The notes beneath the pieces were generated by a model. That model was not told the DNA's origin. It searched no databases and saw only the letters and a list, made by a program, of their open reading frames with translations. From Liquidambar formosana (lineage: Eukaryota; Streptophyta; Magnoliopsida; Saxifragales; Altingiaceae), in NCBI GenBank assembly GCA_039720395.1, contig CM077832.1, positions 19,625,850-19,689,849 of the forward strand: a DNA stretch of 64,000 nt. Direction: 5' to 3'. The translations under genes and the position numbers were made by a program. Below, in pieces: positions 10,013-20,620 of the stretch. How positions within the stretch are numbered: the first letter of the stretch is position 1; each line of letters begins with the position of its first letter.

Positions 10013-13000
10013 TAAGGTGATGACATCATCACAATCACTCTTCCTCAAGGGCTGGCTGAAAATTACAGCTCTCCCTCTTTCTCTCTCTTTCTTCTCCACC
10101 TCTAGCAACAACAAGGAAGAAGAAGGAAAGGACTTCAAGCTCAAGCTAGGTGTGGATACCGTTGGAGGTAGCACACTTGGGCTGCTCATTCATTGCTGTC
10201 CGGAGACAAAGCTTGGAGCAAAAAGGAGAAGACAAAGCTTGGAGCATAAAGGAGAAGACATTTATCAACTGTAAGTAATCCCAACTCTCTTGGTAGTTAG
10301 GATTTATGTTTTTGTATTATGCATAATCGGATTCATGGGTTTGGGAATCGTAGGAAAATTTTAATTCCGCTCTTTGTAGTTTTCCTCCCTAGTTAGATTC
10401 CCAACATAAGTTACGATATGGGAAGGTTCTAGGCAAAGCCTATAGGCACCCATATCGCCCTAAACGATCTCTTAATTTAATTGGGCTAAATCAAAGTCTT
10501 AATCACACACAAATCAACAATTATCATCAAAAACACAGCATGCATTTCATCCATTCATTCATCCATACAATCAATTAAATCAAAGAAAAACAGAAAAAAG
10601 AAAGAGGGGAAAGGAAACCTAGGATACTTAGTATCCTAGGGCGGACTTGAACCTCACGAAGAGCGCCTACGTACCATGTATGGAAATACATGGATCAAAG
10701 TCCACGTAGTTCGAAAGGGAATAGAGTTATAACCTAATAGAGGCCTATGGTAAACCCTAAGTTTCCTTTCAAGTAAAACATGGTAAGTTTCCAAAAATAA
10801 ATGATTCTCAAAAGATCTTTAGTAAATATGGAATTTGATAAAGAGGGAAACTTTGATTTAAAAGGTATTTTTTAATGAAAGGAAACTATAAGGATTGCCA
10901 TGTTCCCCTATTAGGAAACAACCCTAGGAGGGAGAAAGGGAAAGTTTCAAGGAAAGGAAAGAAGGGTGAATTAGGGCACCCTCATATCCTACTTACCTTT
11001 AAGCAAAAGCAACTTGTCAAAATAACCACCCTATTGCATAGGGTAATTACCTTATTCGCAAGATTTCATCTTGCAATAGCCAAAATAACCACCCCACATT
11101 GGTGGGGTAGCTGCACCTGTTGTACCTATCAAGCACCTGCAATTTGCATGCAAAACATACCAAAGATACCAACCAACCAAGCTAGGTTCCAATCAAGCAA
11201 TTATCATGCTTAAACATAGGCTAACACATGCTCAAAACTCATCATTAAAGCCATTAAACAGATCTGGACAGAATTGAAATAGAGCTTAAAATCAACCATA
11301 AATCATGTAAACAACATGAATCATAAGCTAACTAAAACCCTAATTCAACCCTATATGCAATGACATGCAAAAAACCCTAAGATCAGCTATATGAATGCTA
11401 AAAATATCATAGTTACCTAATATTGAACACATATGCAGCAACTATGAAGAAAAACCAAAGAAGAACCCTAAGCTATCATGCCATATGCAACTTTCTTAAA
11501 ACAAGGATGAATGAAATCCTAGAATCACACTTATGCAGTAAATCACATGAAATAACACTCTAGCATCCTAAACATCCCATAAATGTCATCCTAATCATGC
11601 ATACTAACCAATAGAAGCAGCAAAACATGATAAAAACACAAGCTTTAATATGCAAAAGAGTTATTTCATGCAGAAAACCAATTTCAGCACTAAGGAAACC
11701 CTAGAATCCCAAACATGCAGTAAATCACATGGAATAACATCCTAACATACTAAACAGCCCATGAATATCATCCTAAACATGCATACTAGCTAAAAGAAGC
11801 AACAAGACATGATAAAGACACAAGCTTTGACATGAAATCATAGCTATTCAATGCAAAACCCTAGGACAAACTCTAGAAACCCTAAAAACACAACCACACA
11901 TAAAATCACATGGAATAACATTATATCATGCAAATCCAGCCACAATCATTATTCTAGTCATGTATTCTAAGCATTAGAAGCATCAACACATGATAAAAAC
12001 ATAAGCTTGAACATGAAATAATACTATTCTATGTAAAACCCTAATTTCTAAGAAAAGAGAAAGGGAGGAGAGATATACCTATGGTGGCTGCCGTAGAGAG
12101 TCCTCCTTCTCTTATGCACTGCTGGGAATTCCTTCCTTTAAGCCTTCAAGCCAAACTCCAGCCCTCCTTCAAGCTTTCTCTCTCACTCTCTCACTCAAAG
12201 TTTAGGTTGAACTACCCTAAGGATGGCTGTCATAGCCTCCAAGTCTCACACATGCCTCTTACTTCAGAAATTTGCCTCCTCCTATTGCTGAAGTATAAGG
12301 GGGTATTTATAGGGTTTAAGGGAAAACCCTCAATGGTTGGAATTAAAACCCTAGGTATTGATCCAAAGGCTCTTAGAGGTTCCCTTAGGGCTCAAGTAGG
12401 TCAAATAGGGCTAAAAATAAGATGGAATGGCGGCTGGAGGCAAAAAATCCGTCAAAAATAGGAAGGAATCCCGCTTCAGCATGATTTTAGGAAGGTGGCT
12501 CGGCTGACCACCTAGGGCTGGGCGGGTAACCACCTGGCTTTGGGCGGCTGACCACCTGGGCTGGGCGGTTAGCCGCCAAGCCCCAGGTGGTCACCCGAGC
12601 GCACCATCAGCAATTGCCTTATTTGAGCCCTTTCAGCTTCCAAATGTGTTTCGGGGGTCAAACGGAGTCCGATTTTGACGAAACGAAAGCCAAAACGACC
12701 GTGCTTCGATGCGGAATGTAATTTAAGACATTTTAGGGCAAAAATCCCTAGCCATGGCTGCATGGTTGGGTTTTACAAAGGTGGCTAACCGCTATGCACC
12801 ACCGTCGCTAAACTTAGGTATGCATACAGGGTCGCACCAAATGCTTTCCAATTCAAAATTCAACCTTCCAAAACATCTTTGGGAATGAAATTAAGACTAA
12901 CTAAATTCAAATGAGTGGGAATGGAGTGAAAATCATGAGCCGATTCGAGCTAACCCGAAATAGGTCTCTTAACCAACCTGAGCCATATTGAGCCATTTTA

Positions 13001-13289
13001 AACCCGAACCATCAATTCATCAAATTGAACCCATAAATACCTCAAATGCATCTTCATGAACTCTAATTGATGGTAAAATGAAAATTTTGTGACCTAAAAG
13101 ACAATTATGCCCCTCAAGTCACAAAAGCTCTTATTATCCCTCAAGATCAACTCCAAATTGAACCAAAATTCATATCCAATGTCCTTATGATTCTAGAAAG
13201 CTAATGCAAGTAACTAGACTCAAAAACAAAACAAAAACATGCATGGAATGACAAACCCTAGTAAGGTGGTGCAAAAATGGGGTGTGACA

Positions 13290-13521
13290 CTTCCCATGTC
13301 ATAACTTAGCCTCCGAATCCCTGATTTCTTTGGTTTCCAAAAGACTTGTTTTTGCCTTTCCTTTTTAAAACATGGAGTCATTCAAATTTTTTTCTTAAAG
13401 CAAACTATTTTTAGGGTTTTCCTTTTTTCCTTTAAAAAATAAGGTGGCGACTCCTTTTCTTTTTATCAAAACCAATTTTATTTTCTTTTCAATCTTGTGG
13501 GCCCAATTTCCGGGGTTCACA
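13290..13521 (+). mobile_element. LTR A 3'-end fragment, 232 bp
   Basis: Starts CTTCCCATGTCATAACTTAGCC and ends CCGGGGTTCACA, matching the last 230 bases of LTR A in plus orientation. It abuts the inverted copy 2 head to head (TGTGACA|CTTCCC at 13289/13290), then meets the gypsy element 3' region. Confidence 0.8.
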
Positions 13522-14013
13522 GACGGTCAAGCGTTAGCGAATTGTTATTGTTTGGGACGTTTTCTCAAGCCATTCCTTTCATGTGTCGGGTGAATATCTT
13601 TCTTTTTTTTCTTTTCTCTTTAGGAAAGCCGGGAGGCTTTAGTAATCGCTCCTTTGTCGCCTTGGTGGGGCTAGGGTGATCAGTCCTCGCTACCTTGGCA
13701 AAACTAAGGGTTTTTTTTTTTTTTTTGTGTGTGTTTTCCTTGTTATCGTGATGAGGCTAGGGTGATCGGCCCTCGTCATCGTGACAAGACTAGGTATGTT
13801 TGCAAATGGAAGTATAATTCTAAATAAAAAAAAGAAATTCATCGATTGGGCTGAGCTGGTGTTTTGCCAACCAGACTCGGATTACATCTTTCATTTGTAG
13901 AATAGTCTTAAGTTCGACACATTTATAGACCTCGGTAGGTCTTGGTTGTCTTTGCAATGCTTTAGAACGTAAGAGCCTTTCTCCCCAGCAGCGATGACTT
14001 CATAGGGTCCCTC
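13522..14013 (-). mobile_element. 3' non-coding tail of the gypsy element
   Basis: It lies downstream of the integrase in the minus direction and has no coding capacity. It contains a T20-like tract and two related phrases (CTAGGGTGATC...CCTCG). No 3' LTR matching 19643-20504 is recognisable before the LTR A fragment, so this end of the element appears truncated. Confidence 0.4.
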
Positions 14014-15287
14014 CTAAGTTGCTTCGAGCTTTCCTTCCTTCGGATCCTGAGTCCCCGAGTTAACCTTCCTGAGGACAAATTCACCAACCTTGAATTCTCG
14101 AGGCTTAATCTTCTTTTCATAGTACTTTCGGAGTTCTTGCTGGTAAACTACCATTTGGATCAGAACTTCGCCTCTTCTTTCCTCGACCAGATCGAGCTCG
14201 AGTGCCAGGTTCTCTTCGTCTTGCTCTCGATCGGATTCTTCTGTTCTCAATGTTGGGTATCCCATCTCAGTTGGGATGACTGCTTCTACTCCAAAGGCTA
14301 GTGCAAATGGAGTTTCATTCGTCGACCTTTGGGGAGTTGTCATATATGCCCATAAAACTGCGTGAAGCTCCTCGGGCCATAGACTTTTTGCTCTCTTCAG
14401 CCTTTTCTTGATCCCCTTCACGATCACTTTGTTCGATGCTTCTGCTTGCCCGTTCGATTGAGGATAACTCGGACTGGCGTAAAAGAACTTTGTCCCGAAC
14501 TATGTGCAAAATTCCTAGGTTCTTCGATTCTCGAATTGAGTGTCATTATCCGAGATAAAGGCCTCGGGAACCCCAAACCTTGTAAAAATGTTTTCCTAAA
14601 GGAAGCCGATGATATCTGAATCTTTAATAGAAGCTAGGGCAGCGGCTTCCACCCATTTGGTAAAATAGTCGGTCACTATGACAAGGTATCTTCAATTACC
14701 GCTCGCCCGGGAAAGTGACCCAACCAAATCAAGTCCCCATTTAGCGAAGGGCCAGGGGCTTGACAAGGGATGTAGGCTTCTAGTTGGTCGATGAATTTTG
14801 TCCGAGAAGAATTGACAACTCGGGCATTTCTGGGCATATTTAAGAGCGTCCTTTTGCATGTACAGCCACTAGTAGCCTTGTGCTATGGCTCGGTGTGCGA
14901 GCAAGTGTCCCCCAATGTGATTTCCATAGCTTCCCTCATGGAGTTGTTGCAAGATTCCTTTTACTTCGTCCGGGTGAACACATCTCAAGTATGCTCCGGT
15001 AAAGGATCGTCGATAAAGTAGGCCTTCGGCGAGAGCCAATATCGTACCGACTTGACCTTGATTCGGTGTTTCTAGTGATGGTCTTTGGGAAGAATGTTGT
15101 TTTTAAGATACTCGATTATTTTATCCATCCAACTCGAGCCAAGTTCGATAATCTCAACCATTTCCACGCTTCGTTCTATGCTCGGAACTTGGATAGCCTC
15201 AACATTAATGGTTCTTCGGGCTCTTGTTTATAGGGCAGATGCTAGGGAGGCTAGTACGTCTACATGCTTGTTCTGTTCTCGGATAAG
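14014..15287 (-). pseudogene. Ty3/gypsy integrase, broken
   Basis: Minus strand. Near 14860-14690 the zinc-binding and catalytic start can be read as QKDALKYAQKCPSCQFF then FAKWGLDLVG, interrupted by stops. The C-terminal part is open at 14427-14014 (KSLWPEELHAVLWAYMTTP, ETPFALAFGVEAVIP, KVGEFVLRKV), which are hallmarks of Tat-lineage plant gypsy integrases. Frame changes and stops separate the pieces, so no functional enzyme is encoded. Confidence 0.85.
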
Positions 15288-15794
15288 TTAATGGATGCAA
15301 ACACTTTTAAAATCCAAGATAAACTTCTTAGTGAGCTCTAGGTATGCTTTCATCCTCTCGTCTCGGGCTTCATATTCCCTACTTAATTGTCGGACCACCA
15401 ATTGAGAATCGCTAAAAAGATTCAGTTTGGTCGCAGATAACGTTAAGGTGAGCCTTAGTCTGACTAGGGTGGCTTCATGCTCGGCCTCGTTGTTTGAGGT
15501 AGAGAATTGCAGTCTAATGGCGCTTTCTAGAACTTCACATGTCAGGGTTATAAAGATAATCCCGATTCCTGCTCCTCGATTGTTCATGGCCCCATCGACA
15601 TATAGCTCCCATCCTTCACTATCCCTGGCCCTAAGTTCGGTCGAAGAGGAGGTGTCTGAGTGTTCGAGGTGAACTTTTGCTTGAATCATCTCGTTTCGGG
15701 TCCTGGTCGGTAAATTCGGCAATGAAATCAGCCAGAACTTGCCCTTTGATCGACGTTCGTGGTTTGAACTGTATATCAAATGCTGCCAACTCAA
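15288..15794 (-). pseudogene. RNase H domain of gypsy element (archaeal-type-like)
   Basis: The minus frame reads GWELYVDGAMNNRGAGIGI, then NNEAEHEATL, then LFSDSQLVVRQLSREYEARD. These are the D, E and D acidic positions of the additional RNase H typical of Tat-lineage elements. The frame is open across the domain but disconnected from RT upstream. AEYEA has become AEHEA. Confidence 0.85.
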
Positions 15795-15823
15795 TCCCCC
15801 ACTTGGAGATTCTTCCAGAGAGG

Positions 15824-17282
15824 TCAGACTTTCGAAAAACGTCTTTGAGAGGTTGGTTTGTGAGGATGATGATTATATGAGCCTGGAAATAGTGCCGAAG
15901 CTTTCTTGACGCTATTCAGAGTGCTAAGGCGATCTTCTCCAAGAGAAAATATCATGTCTCGGCATCTAGTAAGGTTTTGCTTACATAATACGTAGGTCTT
16001 TGCTTCTTTCCATCTTCTCAAATTGCGACAGCGCTGACCGCATGTTGTGAAATCGCCAAGTAAAGGAACAATGGTTCTCCTTGTCTTGGCTTTGATAGGA
16101 CGAGAGGGCTTTTCTAAGTGTCTAATTAAATTCTTCAAGGCAACTTGGCATTCCTCTGTCCAAATGTGCTTTATTTTCTTCTTCTTCAGGGCCTGGAAAA
16201 AGGGTTGACATTTATCCGAGGAGCACGAGATAAAGCGCCCAAATGCCGCAATCATCCCATTCAACCGTTGAACCTCTTGGTATGTACTCGGTTCCTTCAG
16301 CGATCGCAGTGCTTCTATCTTAGTGGGATTTGCCTCGATCCCCCGGCGGGTAACCAGGTGCCCAAGAAATTTACCAGATCCTATCTCGAAAGAAGTTTTC
16401 TTGGCATTAAGTTTCATTCCGAACCGACGTAGCCTTTCAAAAGCCTCAATAAGGTTGGCTATGTGATTGTCCTCGGTTACGCTTTTTACGATTGTGTCGT
16501 CGACATAAGCTTCTAGATTCTTCCTGATTAACCCCTCGAACATCCGAGAGACAAGTCGTTGGTATTACTTCCCGTATGAATCCAGCATACCCGGCGATGG
16601 AATCAATGACTTGGTCAATCTTTAGAAGTGGGAATCTATCTTTTGGGCAGGCTTTGTTCAAGTCCGTGAAATAGACACATACCCTCTATTTGCTATTCTT
16701 CTTTTTGACGCAAACCGGATTGGCGAGCCATGTCGGGTACATTACTTCCTGTATGAATCCGGCTTTTGAGAGTTTCTTTACTTCTTCGTTTATGGCCCGA
16801 GCTCGGTCATTGGATAATCTCCTTTGTTTCTGAGTGACAGGCTTGGAGCTCGAATTCACTCTGAGCCTGTGTTGGATTATATTCGGATCAATTCCTAGCA
16901 TCTCGTGCGGCGACCAAGTGAATACATTGAAATTTTTCTTCAGGAACTGGAACAATTCGAACGCCTCCTTCTCGGAAAAGCAGTTGCTGAGTAGGAAGTA
17001 ACGCTCGGGGCATTTGTCATCAATTATCATCTTCTGGAGTTCTTCACCTGTTCTATCGTCGGGCTCAAGTAGAGTATCTTCAACCCCAAACCGAACGTGC
17101 TTTAATTGGTATAATGGGTCGACGTCCTTCTTAGATTTTTTCAGCTCGATCCCGCTTTCTTCGGTTATCTCAAGACGGATATTATTCTTTTCCTTCTTAC
17201 TTGCTTCTAATAATGGACTATGGCCTGTTAGCTCGTATATGAAGCACTTTTGGGCCACTGCTTGGATTCTGCGGAGCTCCAT
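15824..17282 (-). pseudogene. Reverse transcriptase of gypsy element with internal deletion
   Basis: Two main frames: 17282-16686 (LSKAGFIQEVMYPTWLANPV, the N-terminal fingers) and 16543-15824, which holds the catalytic LEAYVDDTIVKS and KCSFEIGSGKFLGHLVT-like block (here KKTSFEIGSGKFLGH). In between, 16661-16446 reads LNKACPKDRFPLLKIDQVID then jumps to a sequence like the AGFIQEV region. The palm segment with the first catalytic Asp (usually F-x-D-A-x-S-G-Y) is missing. This is a dead enzyme. Confidence 0.85.
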
Positions 17283-17312
17283 TATGCCCTTGGGTCCCAG
17301 GAAGCGGACGGA

Positions 17313-17756
17313 CTAATAATAAGTCGAGGGTACGGCTTCTATGGCGTGGAGCCAAGGTCGCTCCATTATCACGTTGTATGCTGAACATTCTTCTAAAATG
17401 ACAAAGTGCTGAATGGTTTGAACAGGGCCAATTTGGACGGCTAAGGCAATTTGCACGAGGGGGTAGGAAAGGTTCCTGTTGAATGCTTTCAAGCTCAAGT
17501 TACTCGGGGAAAGATAATCCTTCTTCAACCCTAGTTGATCGAAGAGTTTCTTGAACATGACATTTACTAAAGCCCCGTTGTCAACATAGACCTTCCCGAC
17601 ATCATAATTCGCGATCATCATTCGGACTATCAGGGCATTATTGTGAGGATGCTGCGCTTCAGCAGCCGAATAATCTTTCCCGAAGAATAGAGCCGAGTTC
17701 AGATCATCCTTCCCTCTTTTAACTACGAGCGTTGGTTCTGACTTTACTTCGAACAC
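17313..17756 (-). pseudogene. Aspartic protease region of gypsy polyprotein
   Basis: Minus frame with HPHNNALIVRMMIANYDVGK, then VYVDNGALVNVMFKKLFDQL, then YNVIMERPWLHAIEAVPST. The order is that of the retropepsin-like domain between gag and RT in Tat elements. The active site normally reads D-[ST]-G; here it is D-N-G, probably inactive. Confidence 0.8.
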
Positions 17757-17915
17757 TTCCTGAGGGTGGGAGGCTTTCTGGTATTGCGTCCGAAGGGCGT
17801 TTATGGAGACCGAAGCCCTATCGTAGGCTCTGCTGATTACGTCAATGGCCCCCAGGACAGGATATCCTTCGGCTTCAGCTCTCGGTTTTTCGATATTTTT
17901 CTCCTCAAGCTTCTT

Positions 17916-19546
17916 TCAATCGTCGCCCTTGGCTATGAACTCACTTAAGTGCCCGGATTTTGCCCAGGTCTCGAGGTTGTGCTTTAGGGTTCTGCAATCT
18001 TCAGTTTTGTGGTCGTGATCTTTATGGTATTCGCAAAACCATTTTTTGTTCCTCTTCTCGGGATCTCCACCCATCGGCCTTCGGTTTTTTGAAGAAGTCT
18101 TTATTCTCAACAATTCGTAAAAGCCTGTAGATTGGCATGGTAAAGATGGTAAGTACAGCCTGGTTTGGATTTGTCGGTGCCTTGTCTCTTGCCAGCTCGT
18201 TCCTGGCTCGATCATCTTTCGCTCGGTCCATTCGGGGGTTCTTATCCATTTTCTTGTCTGCCTGTTCAATCTACTTGGTTATTCAGAAAGCATCATCGAG
18301 TTTTATGTATCTCTGAACTCGATTAAGCAGCTTCCCAATGCTAGGCGGCGGGTCGAGAGTCAGCTGTTCGAACAACCGAGAGGAATAGACCAACCCTCGC
18401 CTAAAGATATCAAGAGCACTCCGCTCGTCTAGTTCCTCGATTTCGGTATAGAGTTCCCAAAACCTCTGGGAGTAGTCGCGCAAGGGCTCCTCCACCCCTT
18501 GCTTCATTTCGTATAGGTTTTGCATTGTCTTGGCATATTTTTTACTCGTTATGAATCGATCCCGAAAGAGTTTAACCAAGTCATTCCATCTTCAGATCGA
18601 TTTCTCCGGAATCTTTGCCCACCACCTCAGAGTAATCTCCCCAAGGCTCATCGGGAAACTTTTGCACATAAAACCCTCATTGTCTATGTAGAAGGACATC
18701 TTCTAGACATAATACGTTAGATGATAGTCGGAATCCGCAATAGGAGAATAAGGAGAGAAAGTAACCTCGTTGTAATTTTTTGGGGTTGGTGTAGTTTGGA
18801 TCCAACTTACAAAGGGGGATTTTTTTACCCGCAAATAATTTAGCGTCGGGCCATGCTGGCTCCTTTATTATCGTAATCTCCGCTCGAACCTTCTTTGCGA
18901 ACTCGTCCGAGGTTAAATCTCCAATTCTCCTTTTCCTCTCTTCTCGATGACTCCTTCTATGCCGACTCGGTTCTGCTGAGCCCTTGAGGGCCTTATAACG
19001 CACTCTATCTCTTCGATTGGGCCTTGGGGAAAATATCTCGGAACAGCATTCGCTCCCTCTTCGACCTCGGTTATCTTCCTAACGAGTCTGCCTGACACGA
19101 CCAAAGCACTTCGGTAATGACCTTTAAATAGGAGTCTTGAATAAGTAGTCGCCTCCTGTCGGTTCTTTGGTGCTCGACTCTATCCTTCAGCTTCCTTTGG
19201 CTTTGATCCTCATTCCTTTTGGACCGCCTTTCTTGAACATGCCCTTTTTGACGCCACGGCCGGGACTCTGCGGAATAAAAGGTGTAGCTCCCCTCGTCAC
19301 CGTCGTCCTCCACTACCATCCGGCAGCGGCGAGGAGAGGTTTGGTAGTGGCTACGCTCCTTTAGGTTGAAGTACTCTTGCACTAGGGCGAGTTTCTCACG
19401 TTGCACTTCTTCTAGTCTCCCTTGGAGCATTGCGACCACGGCGGTGACCAGCCTCCGGGTTAGAGTGCTCTGCGACCGCCCGCTCGTACGTAGCCTGGAC
19501 CTCTTGCATTTATGTTTGCACCGCGAACTTGCTAGTGGCGCTCATC
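17916..19546 (-). pseudogene. gag of gypsy element, in several frames
   Basis: The core at 18579-18283 reads FRDRFITSKKYAKTMQNLYEMKQG then LRDYSQRFWELYTEIEE, the typical gag capsid-like (retrotrans_gag) pattern. The 18269-17916 part ends with FCEYHKDHDHKTEDCRTLK, the C-x2-YH-x-D-H-x-TEDC knuckle found in Tat gag. The N-terminal part is at 19439-19071 and 19003-18677. A probable original start, MSATSKFAVQT, lies at about 19544 and is followed by a stop. Confidence 0.8.
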
Positions 19547-19642
19547 GGAGGACACCCGATCGGTGGTAGTAGGAGGACTATACTCGTGCTGTTAGGCTCT
19601 AATCTGGCATACATTGCTTTGGATCTGGTTCGCCCCACCATT

Positions 19643-20504
19643 TGTAAGAAAGCGAAAACAAGCTTAAACAAAGGCTTCTTGCTCGTTTCCTATAGACAGC
19701 ACCAAACTGTACGGGGAAAAATCCAGACAGTCGGCGAAGCGCTTTAAGGAAGGTATTCTGAAGATCCGAAGCGCCGCATGATGACGGCTTGAGTGATAGT
19801 TGTAGAGGCTGAGGTAACTCCCAGATGTACAGTAACGCTTGGTTGCTCCAATGAACAGTAGGGCTAGGTGACTCGATGAACAGTACTGCTCGATTCTCCA
19901 GCGAACAGTGACCTGAAAACAAAAAGAAATCGTCAAGGGAGGCCGAGGGTTTTCCGGCCTAGAACCCTCCAACGCTCAAGTTAATCTCTATGTCCAGAGA
20001 TAGAAAGAAAGAATAAAAAAGGGACAATATCTAGGGTTTTATGTCAAGGGAACTTACCTTCTTTGGTGTGAATAGTGTTCCTTTTATAGGCAAAAGCTAG
20101 GTTCTAGATAGGGCTAATGTTCTGACCTAATCATGGTCAATTTAGGGTTCCGAGCTAACCATGGTTAAATAGGGGTTTCAGACCAGATCGTGGATATTTC
20201 GAGGCCACAGGCCTGACCGTCGACAGCTGTTGCCCCTGACTCAGTTGCCGGGAATGTGCTCTGACCCCAGCCAGATTTCCCTTGTCAGATCTAAGAAGTA
20301 AGACAAATTCGGTGCACGTAAGAGATATATGCTCATGCGGCCCAAAGGAATTCATTCAACCGAGAGCAAGCTAGCCCAAGGGTGAATCAAACCGAGGGCA
20401 CAATAGCCCAAAGGTGTGGCTGGCCCGAGGGCATGCTGACCTGAAGACAGTATCCGGGCAACCGAGGATCCCTAATCACCCGAGCGCATTACCAAAGAAC
20501 AACA
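19643..20504 (-). mobile_element. Probable 5' LTR of the gypsy element (about 862 bp)
   Basis: Inferred. In the minus direction it would run from TGTTGTTCTTTGG (20504) to TTTCTTACA (19643) and precede gag. It has no coding similarity, and the sequence beyond 20504 reads as LINE. The bases just after it (TGGTGGGGCGAACCAG, minus) could be a primer binding site but I cannot match a tRNA. No second LTR was found to confirm it. Confidence 0.5.
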
Positions 20505-20620
20505 CGTGTTGGGGTCTCGTTCGTTGGTCACAAATATCCCATATACCTTCCCCACTACCTTCCCAAAGAAAATCCCTCATCAACTTCTCCAATACATGAG
20601 AAATCTTGACTGGAACCCTA
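20505..20620 (-). pseudogene. LINE reverse transcriptase fragment, distal side of the solo LTR
   Basis: The minus strand reads FRVPVKISHVLEKLMRDFLWEG, which continues the LINE frame ending SIPTCYLSLFR at 22320. The solo LTR at 20621-22314 separates the two. The LINE stops near the gypsy LTR end. Confidence 0.75.

Larger units (their letters stand above)
8714..10406 (+). mobile_element. Solo LTR (family B), 1693 bp, TSD TAAGT
   Basis: Ends are TGTTAGGATTATGCCC and TTAGATTCCCAACA. The 5-bp target duplication TAAGT is at 8709-8713 and 10407-10411, so it inserted as a unit into LTR A copy 2 and no internal region remains: a solo LTR or a small LTR-only derivative. A TATA box (CTATATAATG) at about 9996 sits in the loop of a perfect hairpin. 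A near-identical copy lies at 20621-22314. I cannot assign copia or gypsy without internal sequence. Confidence 0.9.
8497..13289 (-). mobile_element. Long LTR (family A), copy 2, inverted and interrupted
   Basis: In the minus direction it runs from TGTCACACCCCATTTTTGC (ending at 13289) to GGGCCC...TCCACA (8497). It matches copy 1 and copy 3, including the GTGGCGACTC block near its end and the GC-rich module at 12494-12600. It is split at 8713/10412 by the 1.69 kb solo LTR; without that insert it is about 3.1 kb. Its promoter is TATAAATA on the minus strand at 12304-12311. No target duplication is seen around it. ORFs inside (for example 10875-11213 and 12081-12461) are chance frames. Confidence 0.75.

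Noticed and set aside
10875..12461. ORFs of 112 and 126 codons
   Set aside because: They lie wholly within the inverted LTR A copy and have no domain.
13522..20504. Intact autonomous gypsy element
   Set aside because: Stops and frame changes in every domain, a D-N-G protease site, and RT lacking part of the palm.
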